6,433 bases of DNA from an uncultured Shinella sp. GTDB taxonomy: Bacteria > Pseudomonadota > Alphaproteobacteria > Rhizobiales > Rhizobiaceae. Position numbers and translations under genes: made by a program. The notes under the pieces are model-generated. The model was given only the letters and a program-made list of their open reading frames with translations, was not told the DNA's origin and searched no databases. Positions 1-5,608 of the stretch are shown here, piece by piece. Position 1 is the stretch's first letter. Every line of letters starts with the position of its first letter. The stretch is from contig CAMLOC010000225.1 in NCBI GenBank assembly GCA_946481465.1, forward strand, positions 1 through 6,433, given 5' to 3'.

Positions 1-272
1 AGATGGACCAGGTCACCCAGCACAATGCGGCTATGGTCGAGGAGACCTCGGCTGCGACGCACAAGCTGAAGGGCGAGGCCGACAGCCTGGCCGATCTCGT
101 CGCCCGCTTCCGCACCGGCGATGCCGTGCAGCGGGTGGCGGCCGTGCGTGCGGAGACCCGCCCGGTCGAATCGCCCGCCCGCCGCATGATCGGCAATGTC
201 GCCCGCGCCTTCGGCGGCAATCGCGCCGCTGCGAGCGCCGCCGTCGCCCAGGAGAGCTGGGAAGAGTTCTGA
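1..272 (+). CDS. Methyl-accepting chemotaxis protein, C-terminal end (partial)
   Basis: This is the last ~90 codons of a chemoreceptor whose start lies left of the window; the frame is already open at base 1 and ends at TGA 270-272. The segment MDQVTQHNAAMVEETSAA is the typical distal part of the MCP cytoplasmic signalling coiled coil, including the VEET/AA methylation-helix signature. It is followed by a long Ala/Arg-rich linker and the terminal residues ESWEEF. The last five (SWEEF) fit the x-aromatic-x-x-aromatic pentapeptide that in other chemoreceptors (NWETF in E. coli Tar/Tsr) tethers the methyltransferase CheR and demethylase CheB. Such receptors form arrays with CheA and CheW and control flagellar rotation. 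The ligand-binding part is outside the window, so the stimulus and the membrane topology cannot be inferred. A hairpin and a strong terminator follow, so it ends a transcription unit. Confidence 0.87.
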   Translation, partial: MDQVTQHNAAMVEETSAATHKLKGEADSLADLVARFRTGDAVQRVAAVRAETRPVESPARRMIGNVARAFGGNRAAASAAVAQESWEEF

Positions 273-279
273 TGCCCGC

Positions 280-301
280 CGCTCCCCGCCTTCGGGGAGC
301 G
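280..301 (+). other. GC-rich hairpin after the chemoreceptor gene
   Basis: A perfect inverted repeat, CGCTCCCCG / CGGGGAGCG (9 bp with a 4-base CCTT loop), begins 7 bases after the chemoreceptor stop codon. No T-run follows, so it is not a convincing terminator by itself. It may protect the 3' end of the mRNA or act together with the stronger terminator about 35 bases downstream. Confidence 0.45.
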
Positions 302-335
302 CTGCGGCATTTCGTAGCCGGATTCCGGCCTTCGG

Positions 336-364
336 CGCGGCGATCGCAGGATCGCCGCGTTTTT
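336..364 (+). terminator. Rho-independent terminator of the chemoreceptor transcript
   Basis: A perfect 10-bp GC-rich stem, CGCGGCGATC (336-345) and GATCGCCGCG (350-359), closes on a 4-base GCAG loop and is followed directly by TTTTT (360-364). This is a canonical intrinsic terminator on the + strand. It separates the chemoreceptor unit from the histidine kinase gene. Confidence 0.85.
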
Positions 365-382
365 GCCGTCTGCGCGCCGGCG

Positions 383-411
383 TTGGAAAATTTGCCGCAA
401 TCTCCTATGAT
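383..411 (+). promoter_or_regulatory. Putative sigma70-type promoter of the histidine kinase gene
   Basis: TTGGAA (383-388, 4 of 6 matches to the -35 consensus) is separated by exactly 17 bases from TATGAT (406-411, 5 of 6 to the -10 consensus). It lies just after the upstream terminator and about 70 bases before the kinase start codon, implying a leader of roughly 65 bases. Identified by eye only. Confidence 0.5.
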
Positions 412-482
412 TGGCTGAAATACGTCGCCGACCCTTGGTCGCGATGCGTTTGCCGCGAGGCGGCCTGCCGGGGAGTTGAGAC

Positions 483-1955
483 ATGGTGGACAGAGACGGG
501 ACGCCGTCCTTGACCGAGACGCCGGTGCCGGCGGTCGGCTTCCTGTCCGGCCTGTCGGGGCGGCTCCTCCTGGTCACGGCCGTCTTCGTCCTGATCGCCG
601 AAGTGCTGATCTTCGTGCCGTCCGTCGCCAACATGCGCCTGCAATGGCTGCGCGACCGCCTGAACACGGCCGCCGCCGCCAGCATCGTCATCGAGGGCCT
701 GCCGGACCACGAACTGCCGCGCCCCGTGCAGGAAGAGACGCTGATGGCGACCGGCACCAAGGCGATCATCCTGAAGCGGCAGGACGCCTCGCGCATGGTC
801 GCCGCCGTCGACATGCCGCCGAGCATCGACGCGCAATACGACCTTTCCGACGTGTCGACGCTCACGGCGGTCTACGATGCCTTCGACACGCTGATGTTCG
901 GCGGCGAACGCGTCATTCGCGTCTTCGGCCCGGTCGGCGAGACGAGCACGCGCATCGAGCTGCTGCTGGACGAGCGGGCCCTGCGCCGCGCCATGCTCGG
1001 TTACGCCCGCAACGTCTTCATCCTGTCGATGATCATCTCCGTGGTCACGGCGAGCCCCATCTTCTTCGCGCTCAATCGCCTGCTGATCCGCCCGATCCGG
1101 CGCATGACCGCGAATATCCGGCAATTTGCCGCTGATCCCGCAAACCCGGCGCGCGTGCTGGAGCCCTCCGGCGGGCGCGACGAGATCGCCGTCGCGGGCA
1201 TCCATCTCGCGGCCATGCAGCAGACGCTGCAGCGCACGCTGAAGGAACAGAAGAACCTCGCCGATCTCGGCCTTGCCGTGTCGAAGATCAACCACGACAT
1301 GCGCAACATCCTGTCTTCCGCCCAATTGATGTCCGACCGCCTGTCCGACGTCGACGATCCCGTGGTCAAGCGCGTCGCGCCGAAGCTCCTGCGCAGCATC
1401 GACAGGGCGGTAGGCTACACCAACGAGGTGCTGTCCTACGGCCGCATGCGCGAGCCGGAGCCGCGCCGCCGCTTCGTGGCGCTGCGCCCGCTGGTGCAGG
1501 AGGTCTCGGAGGTGCTGGCGCTCGATGCGCGCGGCGATATCGATTTCGTGGCGCAGGTCGAGCCGGGCCTCGAGGTCGATGCCGACAGCGAGCAGCTCTT
1601 CCGCGTCATCCACAATCTGTGCCGCAACGCGGTCGAGGCCCTGTCGCAGGACAGCGGCGCGGAGCGGCGCATGGTGCTCGTCACCGGCCTTCGCACCGGC
1701 AGCGTCGTGTCCATCGCCATCGACGACAACGGCCCCGGCATGCCCGCCAAGGCGCGCGAGAACCTCTTCGCCGCCTTCCGCGGCTCCGTGCGCTCTGGCG
1801 GCACCGGCCTTGGCCTTGCGATCGCCCGCGAACTCGTGCTCGCCCATGGCGGCACGATCGCGCTGGTGGAGAAGCCGACGCCCGGCACGCTGTTCCGCAT
1901 CGAGCTGCCCGACCGCCCCGTCCCCCTCGACGCCTTCCGCCACCGCGCCTCGTAA
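483..1955 (+). CDS. Membrane sensor histidine kinase with HAMP domain (orphan)
   Basis: A 490-residue inner-membrane histidine kinase. Visible parts in order: a short cytoplasmic N-terminus; transmembrane segment 1 around residues 27-47; an extracytoplasmic sensor region of about 130 residues that I do not recognise; transmembrane segment 2 around 177-197; a HAMP linker around 198-250; the dimerisation/phosphoacceptor helix with KINHDMRN (His271); and an HATPase_c domain with N-box NLCRNAVEAL (378-387), G1 DDNGPGMP (414-421) and G2 GGTGLGLAIA (439-448). All ATP-binding boxes are intact, so it should autophosphorylate His271 and pass the phosphate to a response regulator. No regulator gene adjoins it; a tRNA follows. 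The H-box is unusual: the proline normally found five residues after the His is Ile276, while Asp272-x-x-Asn275 keeps the E/DxxT/N pattern linked to phosphatase activity in HisKA kinases. The ATG at 483 is supported by GGGGAG (470-475) seven bases upstream. The signal is unknown. Confidence 0.9.
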   Translation: MVDRDGTPSLTETPVPAVGFLSGLSGRLLLVTAVFVLIAEVLIFVPSVANMRLQWLRDRLNTAAAASIVIEGLPDHELPRPVQEETLMATGTKAIILKRQDASRMVAAVDMPPSIDAQYDLSDVSTLTAVYDAFDTLMFGGERVIRVFGPVGETSTRIELLLDERALRRAMLGYARNVFILSMIISVVTASPIFFALNRLLIRPIRRMTANIRQFAADPANPARVLEPSGGRDEIAVAGIHLAAMQQTLQRTLKEQKNLADLGLAVSKINHDMRNILSSAQLMSDRLSDVDDPVVKRVAPKLLRSIDRAVGYTNEVLSYGRMREPEPRRRFVALRPLVQEVSEVLALDARGDIDFVAQVEPGLEVDADSEQLFRVIHNLCRNAVEALSQDSGAERRMVLVTGLRTGSVVSIAIDDNGPGMPAKARENLFAAFRGSVRSGGTGLGLAIARELVLAHGGTIALVEKPTPGTLFRIELPDRPVPLDAFRHRAS

Positions 1956-2022
1956 TCCGGGGCTCTGCCGCGCCTTGTGTGACGGCGCGATGAAAAAAGT
2001 GGATTATTTCTGCGAAAGGCGC

Positions 2023-2051
2023 TTGCAATAGGCCGGAGGACCCTTTAGAGA
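2023..2051 (+). promoter_or_regulatory. Putative promoter of the tRNA-Arg gene
   Basis: TTGCAA (2023-2028) and TAGAGA (2046-2051) are separated by 17 bases. The -10 match is modest. The position, about 40 bases before the mature tRNA 5' end, and the gap between the kinase stop codon and the tRNA make this the best promoter candidate for the tRNA. Identified by eye. Confidence 0.42.
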
Positions 2052-2090
2052 ACCGCCTCGCAGCCGGGCAATACGCCCGCCACTGCCAGC

Positions 2091-2167
2091 GCACCCGTAG
2101 CTCAGCTGGATAGAGCACCAGACTACGAATCTGGGGGTCAGGAGTTCGAATCTCTTCGGGTGCGCCA
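2091..2167 (+). tRNA. tRNA-Arg (anticodon ACG)
   Basis: A complete 77-base cloverleaf is visible. The acceptor stem GCACCCG (2091-2097) pairs with CGGGTGC (2157-2163), followed by discriminator G2164 and an encoded CCA (2165-2167). The anticodon stem CCAGA/TCTGG encloses the loop CTACGAA, placing anticodon ACG at 2125-2127. The T-arm AGGAG-TTCGAAT-CTCTT contains the invariant TTCGA. With A34 converted to inosine by TadA it would read CGU, CGC and CGA arginine codons. A TTTT run follows the CCA directly. The 3' ends of tRNA genes are frequent targets of site-specific integrases, which matters here because the downstream DNA looks accessory. Confidence 0.97.
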
Positions 2168-2677
2168 TTTTCCTCCGATTGCATCAGCAACCTGCGGCGC
2201 TGTCCTTCAAGGGCTGGCGCTATCTGCGTTTCGGGCGGTGCGTTAGGCCGGGCGATCATCTATCGGGCCGGCCTCAATGGCCACGAGACCTGACCCTGTG
2301 CCGGACTCGGTCTCGACAACCCGGATCTCACTGACGATCAGTTGCTCGACGCGATGATCGCGACTCCGGTCCTGAGCAACCGCCCCTTCCTCGTGACACC
2401 GCCTGACACGTTCCGCGCCCGGCGCACCGGCAGGCGGCCGAGCGTGCGACGTGCGTGTCGGAAATATCCGGTCCGGTTGAGTTCCATCGGCCTTTCCCTC
2501 GCCGTCTTTCCGGCACGGCTGCCGGATGGAGCGAGGCGTATATGGGCTGCCATTGCTGGCCCGCGTGGAAATGACAGGTCGACATATCGCTGCGCCTGGC
2601 GGCCTTGCCTGTATATGCGGCGCTCGGCCTGCCAACTGTGATAGGATGCGCGTGGTGTTTCAAGTTTCCGAGTTCTC
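2168..2677. other. Gene-poor stretch between tRNA-Arg and the AraC-family regulator
   Basis: These 510 bases hold no intact gene that I can support. The only coding signal is the ArsC-like remnant described separately; open frames on either strand elsewhere give unstructured Arg/Pro/Ala-rich translations typical of high-GC shadow frames. No integrase, insertion-sequence end, long repeat or good intrinsic terminator is visible. The regulator's own promoter should lie near the right end, but I found no convincing -35/-10 pair there. The stretch resembles decayed DNA at an integration or recombination site. Confidence 0.55.
2294..2443 (+). pseudogene. Remnant of an arsenate reductase (ArsC) C-terminal half
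   Basis: Translated in the frame of base 2294, this stretch reads PCAGLGLDNPDLTDDQ, then LLDAMIATPVLSNRPFLVTP, and further on RRPS. It closely follows the ArsC family pattern (YxxLGL, LTDDQLxDxM, HPILINRPIVVTP, RPSE; compared from memory of E. coli ArsC). ArsC reduces arsenate to arsenite with glutathione and glutaredoxin. The remnant keeps the region of the conserved Arg in the INRP motif (here SNRP). The N-terminal catalytic Cys segment is missing, an in-frame TGA stands at 2291-2293, and similarity breaks down after LVTP, with extra residues before RRPS. The open frame continues to 2641 with non-family sequence. It is most likely a dead fragment left by a deletion or recombination. An alternative, expression of a short unrelated protein from TTG 2342 or ATG 2354, seems unlikely because no ribosome binding site is evident. 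Confidence 0.7.
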
Positions 2678-3649
2678 ATGTCCCAAATCGACTGGCTGAG
2701 CCATCTCCTGCAAATCGTCACCGTAACCGGCCAACTCGAAGTCCGCTGTGCCTATGGCGCGCCGTGGCGCGTGACCTGGAGCGCGGCGGCGGCAAACGAG
2801 ATTCCCTATCACGTCATCGTCAGGGGCCGGGCCGTGTTCGAAGATCCGGAGACGCGAACAACTCGAGAGCTGGTGAGTGGGGATATCGTGCTGCTGCCCC
2901 GGGGCGGTGCGCATGTGCTCCACGACGGAAGCGGACAAACCCCCATTACCACGCGGCAACACCGGGGGACCGCCGGATGGATGCTGAGCGAGAACGACGG
3001 CGACGGCGAGCAACTCGATCTGTTGTGCGGCCGATTTTTCATCGCACCGCCCCATGACCGGCTGATCCGCGACTACCTGCCTGGACATCTCGTGACGCGG
3101 GCGACGGCAGGGTACGCAGAAGACGGAACGGACACTGCCTCCGGCCAGCTGGCCGGCCTGGTGGGGTTGATGCGAATGGAATCCTCCGGTGACAGAGCCG
3201 GAGGACGGGCCATTCTCAACGCCCTCTCCTCGGCGCTGTTTACGCTGGTCTTGCGCGCGGCAAGCGAAGAGGAGAAGGCACCCGAAGGCTTGCTGGCTCT
3301 CGCCGGGCATCCGCGACTGGCCCCGGCAATCGCGGCGATGTTCGCCGATCCGACGCGCTCCTGGAAGTTGCCCGATCTGGCGGATTTGTGCGGCATGTCG
3401 CGCGCGACATTCATGCGGCACTTTCAGGAGCGGCTCGGTCGGTCCGCCCTCGATCTGCTGACCGACCTGCGCATGAGCCTTGCCGCCAACGCGCTGAAAA
3501 AGCCGATGATCAGCACCGAGGCGGTGGCCGAGACGGTCGGCTATCAATCCGTTTCGGCATTCCGGCGTGTGTTTGCCGAGCGGATCGGGATGACGCCGGG
3601 AGAATGGCGCCGGCTGGCGCACAACGGCGCGCAAGCGGATGTCACCTGA
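2678..3649 (+). CDS. AraC-family regulator with cupin sensor domain, RclR-like
   Basis: A 323-residue transcription factor. The N-terminal ~120 residues form a cupin-type sensor (AraC_binding/Cupin_6 style) with the typical segment SGDIVLLPRGGAHVL (67-81). The C-terminal ~95 residues are the AraC DNA-binding domain with two helix-turn-helix motifs: WKLPDLADLCGMSRATFMRHF (229-249) and about 279-302, ending in GYQSVSAFRRVFAERIGMTP. The layout matches E. coli RclR, the hypochlorite sensor. Cys24 in the context RCAYGAPW corresponds to RclR Cys21 (NCVLGSDW), and Cys117 in LLCGRF corresponds to RclR Cys89 (IVCGTL), from memory of that protein. A further cysteine, Cys238, lies in the first recognition motif. 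It probably senses an oxidant or electrophile through these thiols and controls the operon that begins 116 bases downstream. ATG 2678 is the only possible start: an in-frame TAG stands at 2642-2644 and no other start codon intervenes. Its ribosome binding site is weak (CCGAG, 2668-2672). Family assignment is firm; the inducer is inferred. Confidence 0.9.
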   Translation: MSQIDWLSHLLQIVTVTGQLEVRCAYGAPWRVTWSAAAANEIPYHVIVRGRAVFEDPETRTTRELVSGDIVLLPRGGAHVLHDGSGQTPITTRQHRGTAGWMLSENDGDGEQLDLLCGRFFIAPPHDRLIRDYLPGHLVTRATAGYAEDGTDTASGQLAGLVGLMRMESSGDRAGGRAILNALSSALFTLVLRAASEEEKAPEGLLALAGHPRLAPAIAAMFADPTRSWKLPDLADLCGMSRATFMRHFQERLGRSALDLLTDLRMSLAANALKKPMISTEAVAETVGYQSVSAFRRVFAERIGMTPGEWRRLAHNGAQADVT

Positions 3650-3662
3650 GGCTTGGAATTGG

Positions 3663-3701
3663 CAAATTGATCCTTTTGAGCATCGTATTGATCTGATTCA
3701 G
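3663..3701 (+). promoter_or_regulatory. Tandem 21-bp-phased direct repeat, putative AraC-family operator
   Basis: ATTGATC occurs at 3666-3672 and again at 3687-3693, exactly 21 bp apart (two helical turns). Aligned over 18 positions (3663-3680 and 3684-3701) the copies share 12 bases, following C..ATTGATC...TT.AG. AraC-family proteins bind through two helix-turn-helix motifs, commonly to direct repeats spaced about 21 bp, as at araI1/I2. The downstream copy ends two bases before the candidate -35 element, the usual place for an activator. It is a strong candidate site for the adjacent RclR-like regulator; the assignment is inferred. Confidence 0.55.
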
Positions 3702-3703
3702 TC

Positions 3704-3731
3704 TCGAAAATCGCGACGCCAACCGTAAAAT
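3704..3731 (+). promoter_or_regulatory. Putative activator-dependent promoter of the detoxification operon
   Basis: TCGAAA (3704-3709, 4 of 6 to the -35 consensus) is separated by 16 bases from TAAAAT (3726-3731, 5 of 6 to the -10 consensus). Transcription would begin near 3738, giving a leader of about 28 bases before the nitroreductase start. The poor -35 directly beside the tandem repeat fits a promoter that needs an activator. Found by eye. Confidence 0.48.
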
Positions 3732-3765
3732 CGGCTCCGTAATCACTTGATGAGGGAGCCACACA

Positions 3766-4434
3766 ATGAACTGCATCGCCACAATCACCGCCCATTCCGC
3801 AATCGGGCGCTCCATTCCGACGAACGCCGTCATCGAAACCCTTCTGAGCCGCAGCGCCGCCAAATACTACGACGCCGATGCCGTTCTGAGCGACGAACAG
3901 ATCAGCGACCTGGTGCGGATCGGCACCTCCGCGCCGACCTCCTTCCACCTGCAGAACTGGCGGTTCATTGCCGTCCGCACGCCCGAGGCGAAGGCCCGCT
4001 TGCGGCCGATCGCCTGGAACCAGCCCGCAATCACCGACGCTGCCGTGACCTTCATCGTCATCGGCAAGCTGGCCGATGCCAGCACCGTGCCGGCACGTCT
4101 GGCGCCGGTGGTGGAAGCCGGCATCATGCCGGCGCATCTGGTGCCGGAATGGGAGAAACCCGCCCGCAGCCTCTATGACGATCAACCCCAGCGGCAGCGC
4201 GACGAGGCGGTGCGCACCGCAACCTTCGGGACGGCTGCCATCATCTACACCGCTCGGTCGCTGGGCTGGGGCTCGACACCGATGATCGGTTTCGACGCCG
4301 ATGCCGTGCATCGCGAGTTCGGCCTGGCTGCCGATGAAATCCCGGTGATGCTGCTGACCGTCGGGCCGGAGCGCGCCGGCAACTGGCCGCAGAAGCCGCG
4401 CATGCCCGTCATCGACGTGCTGAACTTCGTTTAA
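3766..4434 (+). CDS. Nitroreductase-family protein (FMN-dependent)
   Basis: A 222-residue cytoplasmic protein of the nitroreductase superfamily (NfsB/COG0778 type). These enzymes are FMN-containing homodimers that use NAD(P)H to reduce nitro groups, quinones or enones. Visible hallmarks are the N-terminal flavin-binding segment LLSRSAAKYYD (26-36), the block APTSFHLQNWRFIAV (56-70) and the C-terminal flavin-loop segment ARSLGWGSTPMIGFD (163-177), followed by IPVMLLTVGPE. Length is normal for the family. About 20 residues precede the usual start of the fold. ATG 3766 is nevertheless supported by GAGGGAG (3752-3758) seven bases upstream, and no better in-frame start follows. It is the first gene of a four-gene run, preceded by a candidate operator and promoter. 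The substrate cannot be told from sequence; with a redox-sensing regulator beside it, quinone or electrophile reduction is plausible. Confidence 0.88.
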   Translation: MNCIATITAHSAIGRSIPTNAVIETLLSRSAAKYYDADAVLSDEQISDLVRIGTSAPTSFHLQNWRFIAVRTPEAKARLRPIAWNQPAITDAAVTFIVIGKLADASTVPARLAPVVEAGIMPAHLVPEWEKPARSLYDDQPQRQRDEAVRTATFGTAAIIYTARSLGWGSTPMIGFDADAVHREFGLAADEIPVMLLTVGPERAGNWPQKPRMPVIDVLNFV

Positions 4435-4468
4435 TCCTCAATTAAATCCGCAACTTATGGAGATCATC

Positions 4469-5014
4469 ATGGCTAGGATTCCCGCTCTTGCACAGGAACA
4501 GGTACCGGCTGCTTCGCAACCGACCCTCGATGCGTTCACGAAGAACATCGGCTTCACCCCGACTATGATGGCGAGCTTCGCTGCAAGCCCGATCGCGTTC
4601 AACGCGTGGGCAACCCTGCTCGGTTCGCTGAGCAAGGCGCTCGACGTGAAGACGCGTGACGCCATCGGCCTTGCCGTTTCCGAAGTGAACGGCTGCGATT
4701 ACTGCCTGACGGTTCACAGCTTCACGGCCGAGCACATGGCGAAATTGCCGGCGGAGGAGATCATCCTCGCGCGCAAGGGCCATGCCATCGATCCGAAGCG
4801 GGACGCCGCGGTCCAGTTTGCACGCAAGGTCATCGAGACCCGCGGAAAGGTCGGCGATGCCGACGTGCAAGCCGTCCGCGATGCAGGTTACACGGATGCG
4901 AACGCCATCGAGATTGTCGCGCTGGTCGCGATGTATTCGCTGACGAACTTCTTCAACAACGTGTTCGATCCCGAGAAGGACTTCCCCGCCGTGCCGCCGG
5001 CCGGCTCGATCTGA
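4469..5014 (+). CDS. AhpD-like peroxidase-related protein (carboxymuconolactone decarboxylase family)
   Basis: A 181-residue all-helical protein of the AhpD/CMD superfamily, close to the group annotated as 'uncharacterized peroxidase-related enzyme'. The signature SEVNGCDYCLTVHS (71-84) contains the CxxCxxxH active site: Cys76, Cys79 and His83. In Mycobacterium tuberculosis AhpD the two cysteines form a redox disulfide, helped by a glutamate 12 residues before the first Cys. Here that position is Asp64, so the proton relay may be altered or simply conservative. These proteins reduce peroxides directly or recycle AhpC-type peroxiredoxins; no AhpC or lipoyl partner is in the window. I chose ATG 4469 (MARIPAL) because GGAG (4459-4462) lies six bases upstream. 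The in-frame ATG at 4457 has no ribosome binding site and would add only MEII. It begins 34 bases after the nitroreductase stop, so the two are probably co-transcribed. Confidence 0.88.
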   Translation: MARIPALAQEQVPAASQPTLDAFTKNIGFTPTMMASFAASPIAFNAWATLLGSLSKALDVKTRDAIGLAVSEVNGCDYCLTVHSFTAEHMAKLPAEEIILARKGHAIDPKRDAAVQFARKVIETRGKVGDADVQAVRDAGYTDANAIEIVALVAMYSLTNFFNNVFDPEKDFPAVPPAGSI

Positions 5015-5057
5015 GCTTGCCCCATCGCAAGGCCTCGAACCCATTGGAGTCCATCAC

Positions 5058-5534
5058 ATGAATATTCTCCATAGCGGCAGCAACCCGTCTCCCCGGATCG
5101 GCGACCGGATCACCGACAAATCGGCTGAGCCGGACGACGACGCCATCCGCGAATGGGTCGGGCCGGCAGCGTTCGGACGTTGGGCCGAGCTGCGAAACTG
5201 GATCGACGAAGTCTACCCCGGCGTTTTCGCGCCGGACTGGCTCTATGGCGGCAAGAATCGCGGCTGGTCCCTGCGCTACAAGAAGGTCAAGGCATTCACC
5301 ACCCTGGTGCCGGAATTCGGACGGCTTTCGGCTGTGGTGGTGATGGGCAGGGCCGAGCGGGAGAAGTTCGAGGAGCGGCGCTATGCCTGGCGCCCGCAAC
5401 TCGTCAAGCTCTACGACGAAGCCAAGACATATACCGATGGGAAGTGGCTGACGCTCGCCGTCTCGTCGACGGACGATCTGCACGACGTGACCGAGCTTTT
5501 GACGATGAAGCGGCCGCCGCTTCCACGCGGCTGA
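5058..5534 (+). CDS. DUF3788 family protein, function unknown
   Basis: A 158-residue soluble protein with no signal peptide, membrane segment or cysteine. It fits the DUF3788 pattern: an N-terminal acidic helix (DKSAEPDDDAIREWVG, 20-35), the core LYGGKNRGWSLRYKK (62-76), a strand LSAVVVMG (90-97) followed by KFEE (103-106), the motif YTDGKW (125-130) and a basic tail KRPPLPRG. The conserved aromatic and basic residues (YGKxxGWSLRYR-like) suggest a ligand-binding fold, but no reaction is established to my knowledge. It lies 43 bases after the AhpD-like gene, with GGAG (5046-5049) eight bases before ATG 5058. Its place between redox enzymes suggests an accessory role in the same stress response. 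Family assignment is from memory of the motif pattern. Confidence 0.75.
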   Translation: MNILHSGSNPSPRIGDRITDKSAEPDDDAIREWVGPAAFGRWAELRNWIDEVYPGVFAPDWLYGGKNRGWSLRYKKVKAFTTLVPEFGRLSAVVVMGRAEREKFEERRYAWRPQLVKLYDEAKTYTDGKWLTLAVSSTDDLHDVTELLTMKRPPLPRG

Positions 5535-5608
5535 GCCGCAAGAGGTCAGCAGATCTTCCGTACCTGCAACTTATCCCGAACAAACCACGATCCGAGGAGA
5601 CCATTGTC

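Noticed and set aside
405..1943. 512-codon open frame on the minus strand opposite the histidine kinase
   Set aside because: It is antisense to a gene with intact kinase motifs; its translation is a His/Asp/Ala/Arg-rich repetitive string with no domain, as expected for a shadow frame in GC-rich DNA.
1969..1989. Inverted repeat CGCGCC / GGCGCG after the histidine kinase gene as a terminator
   Set aside because: The stem is only 6 bp with a 9-base loop and is followed by an A-run rather than a T-run on the + strand, so it is not a credible intrinsic terminator.
1681..2259. 192-codon minus-strand open frame reading EEIRTPDPQIRSLVLY across 2091-2167
   Set aside because: This peptide is the well-known artefact of translating the antisense strand of a tRNA gene; the tRNA-Arg explains the sequence completely.
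2342..2641. 99-codon + strand open frame from TTG 2342 as a real small gene
   Set aside because: Only its first ~20 codons resemble ArsC; the rest is Arg-rich non-family sequence, there is no ribosome binding site, and the similarity starts upstream of the start codon.
2660..3634. 324-codon minus-strand open frame opposite the AraC-family gene
   Set aside because: The + strand carries a full AraC/cupin protein with both helix-turn-helix motifs; the antisense translation has no recognisable domain.
3656..3674. Imperfect palindrome GGAATT...AATTGATCC upstream of the operon
   Set aside because: The symmetry is interrupted and weak, while the 21-bp direct repeat overlapping it fits the expected AraC-family site better.
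3544..4311. 255-codon minus-strand open frame across the operator region and nitroreductase
   Set aside because: It overlaps a clear nitroreductase gene with a good ribosome binding site and has no family resemblance.
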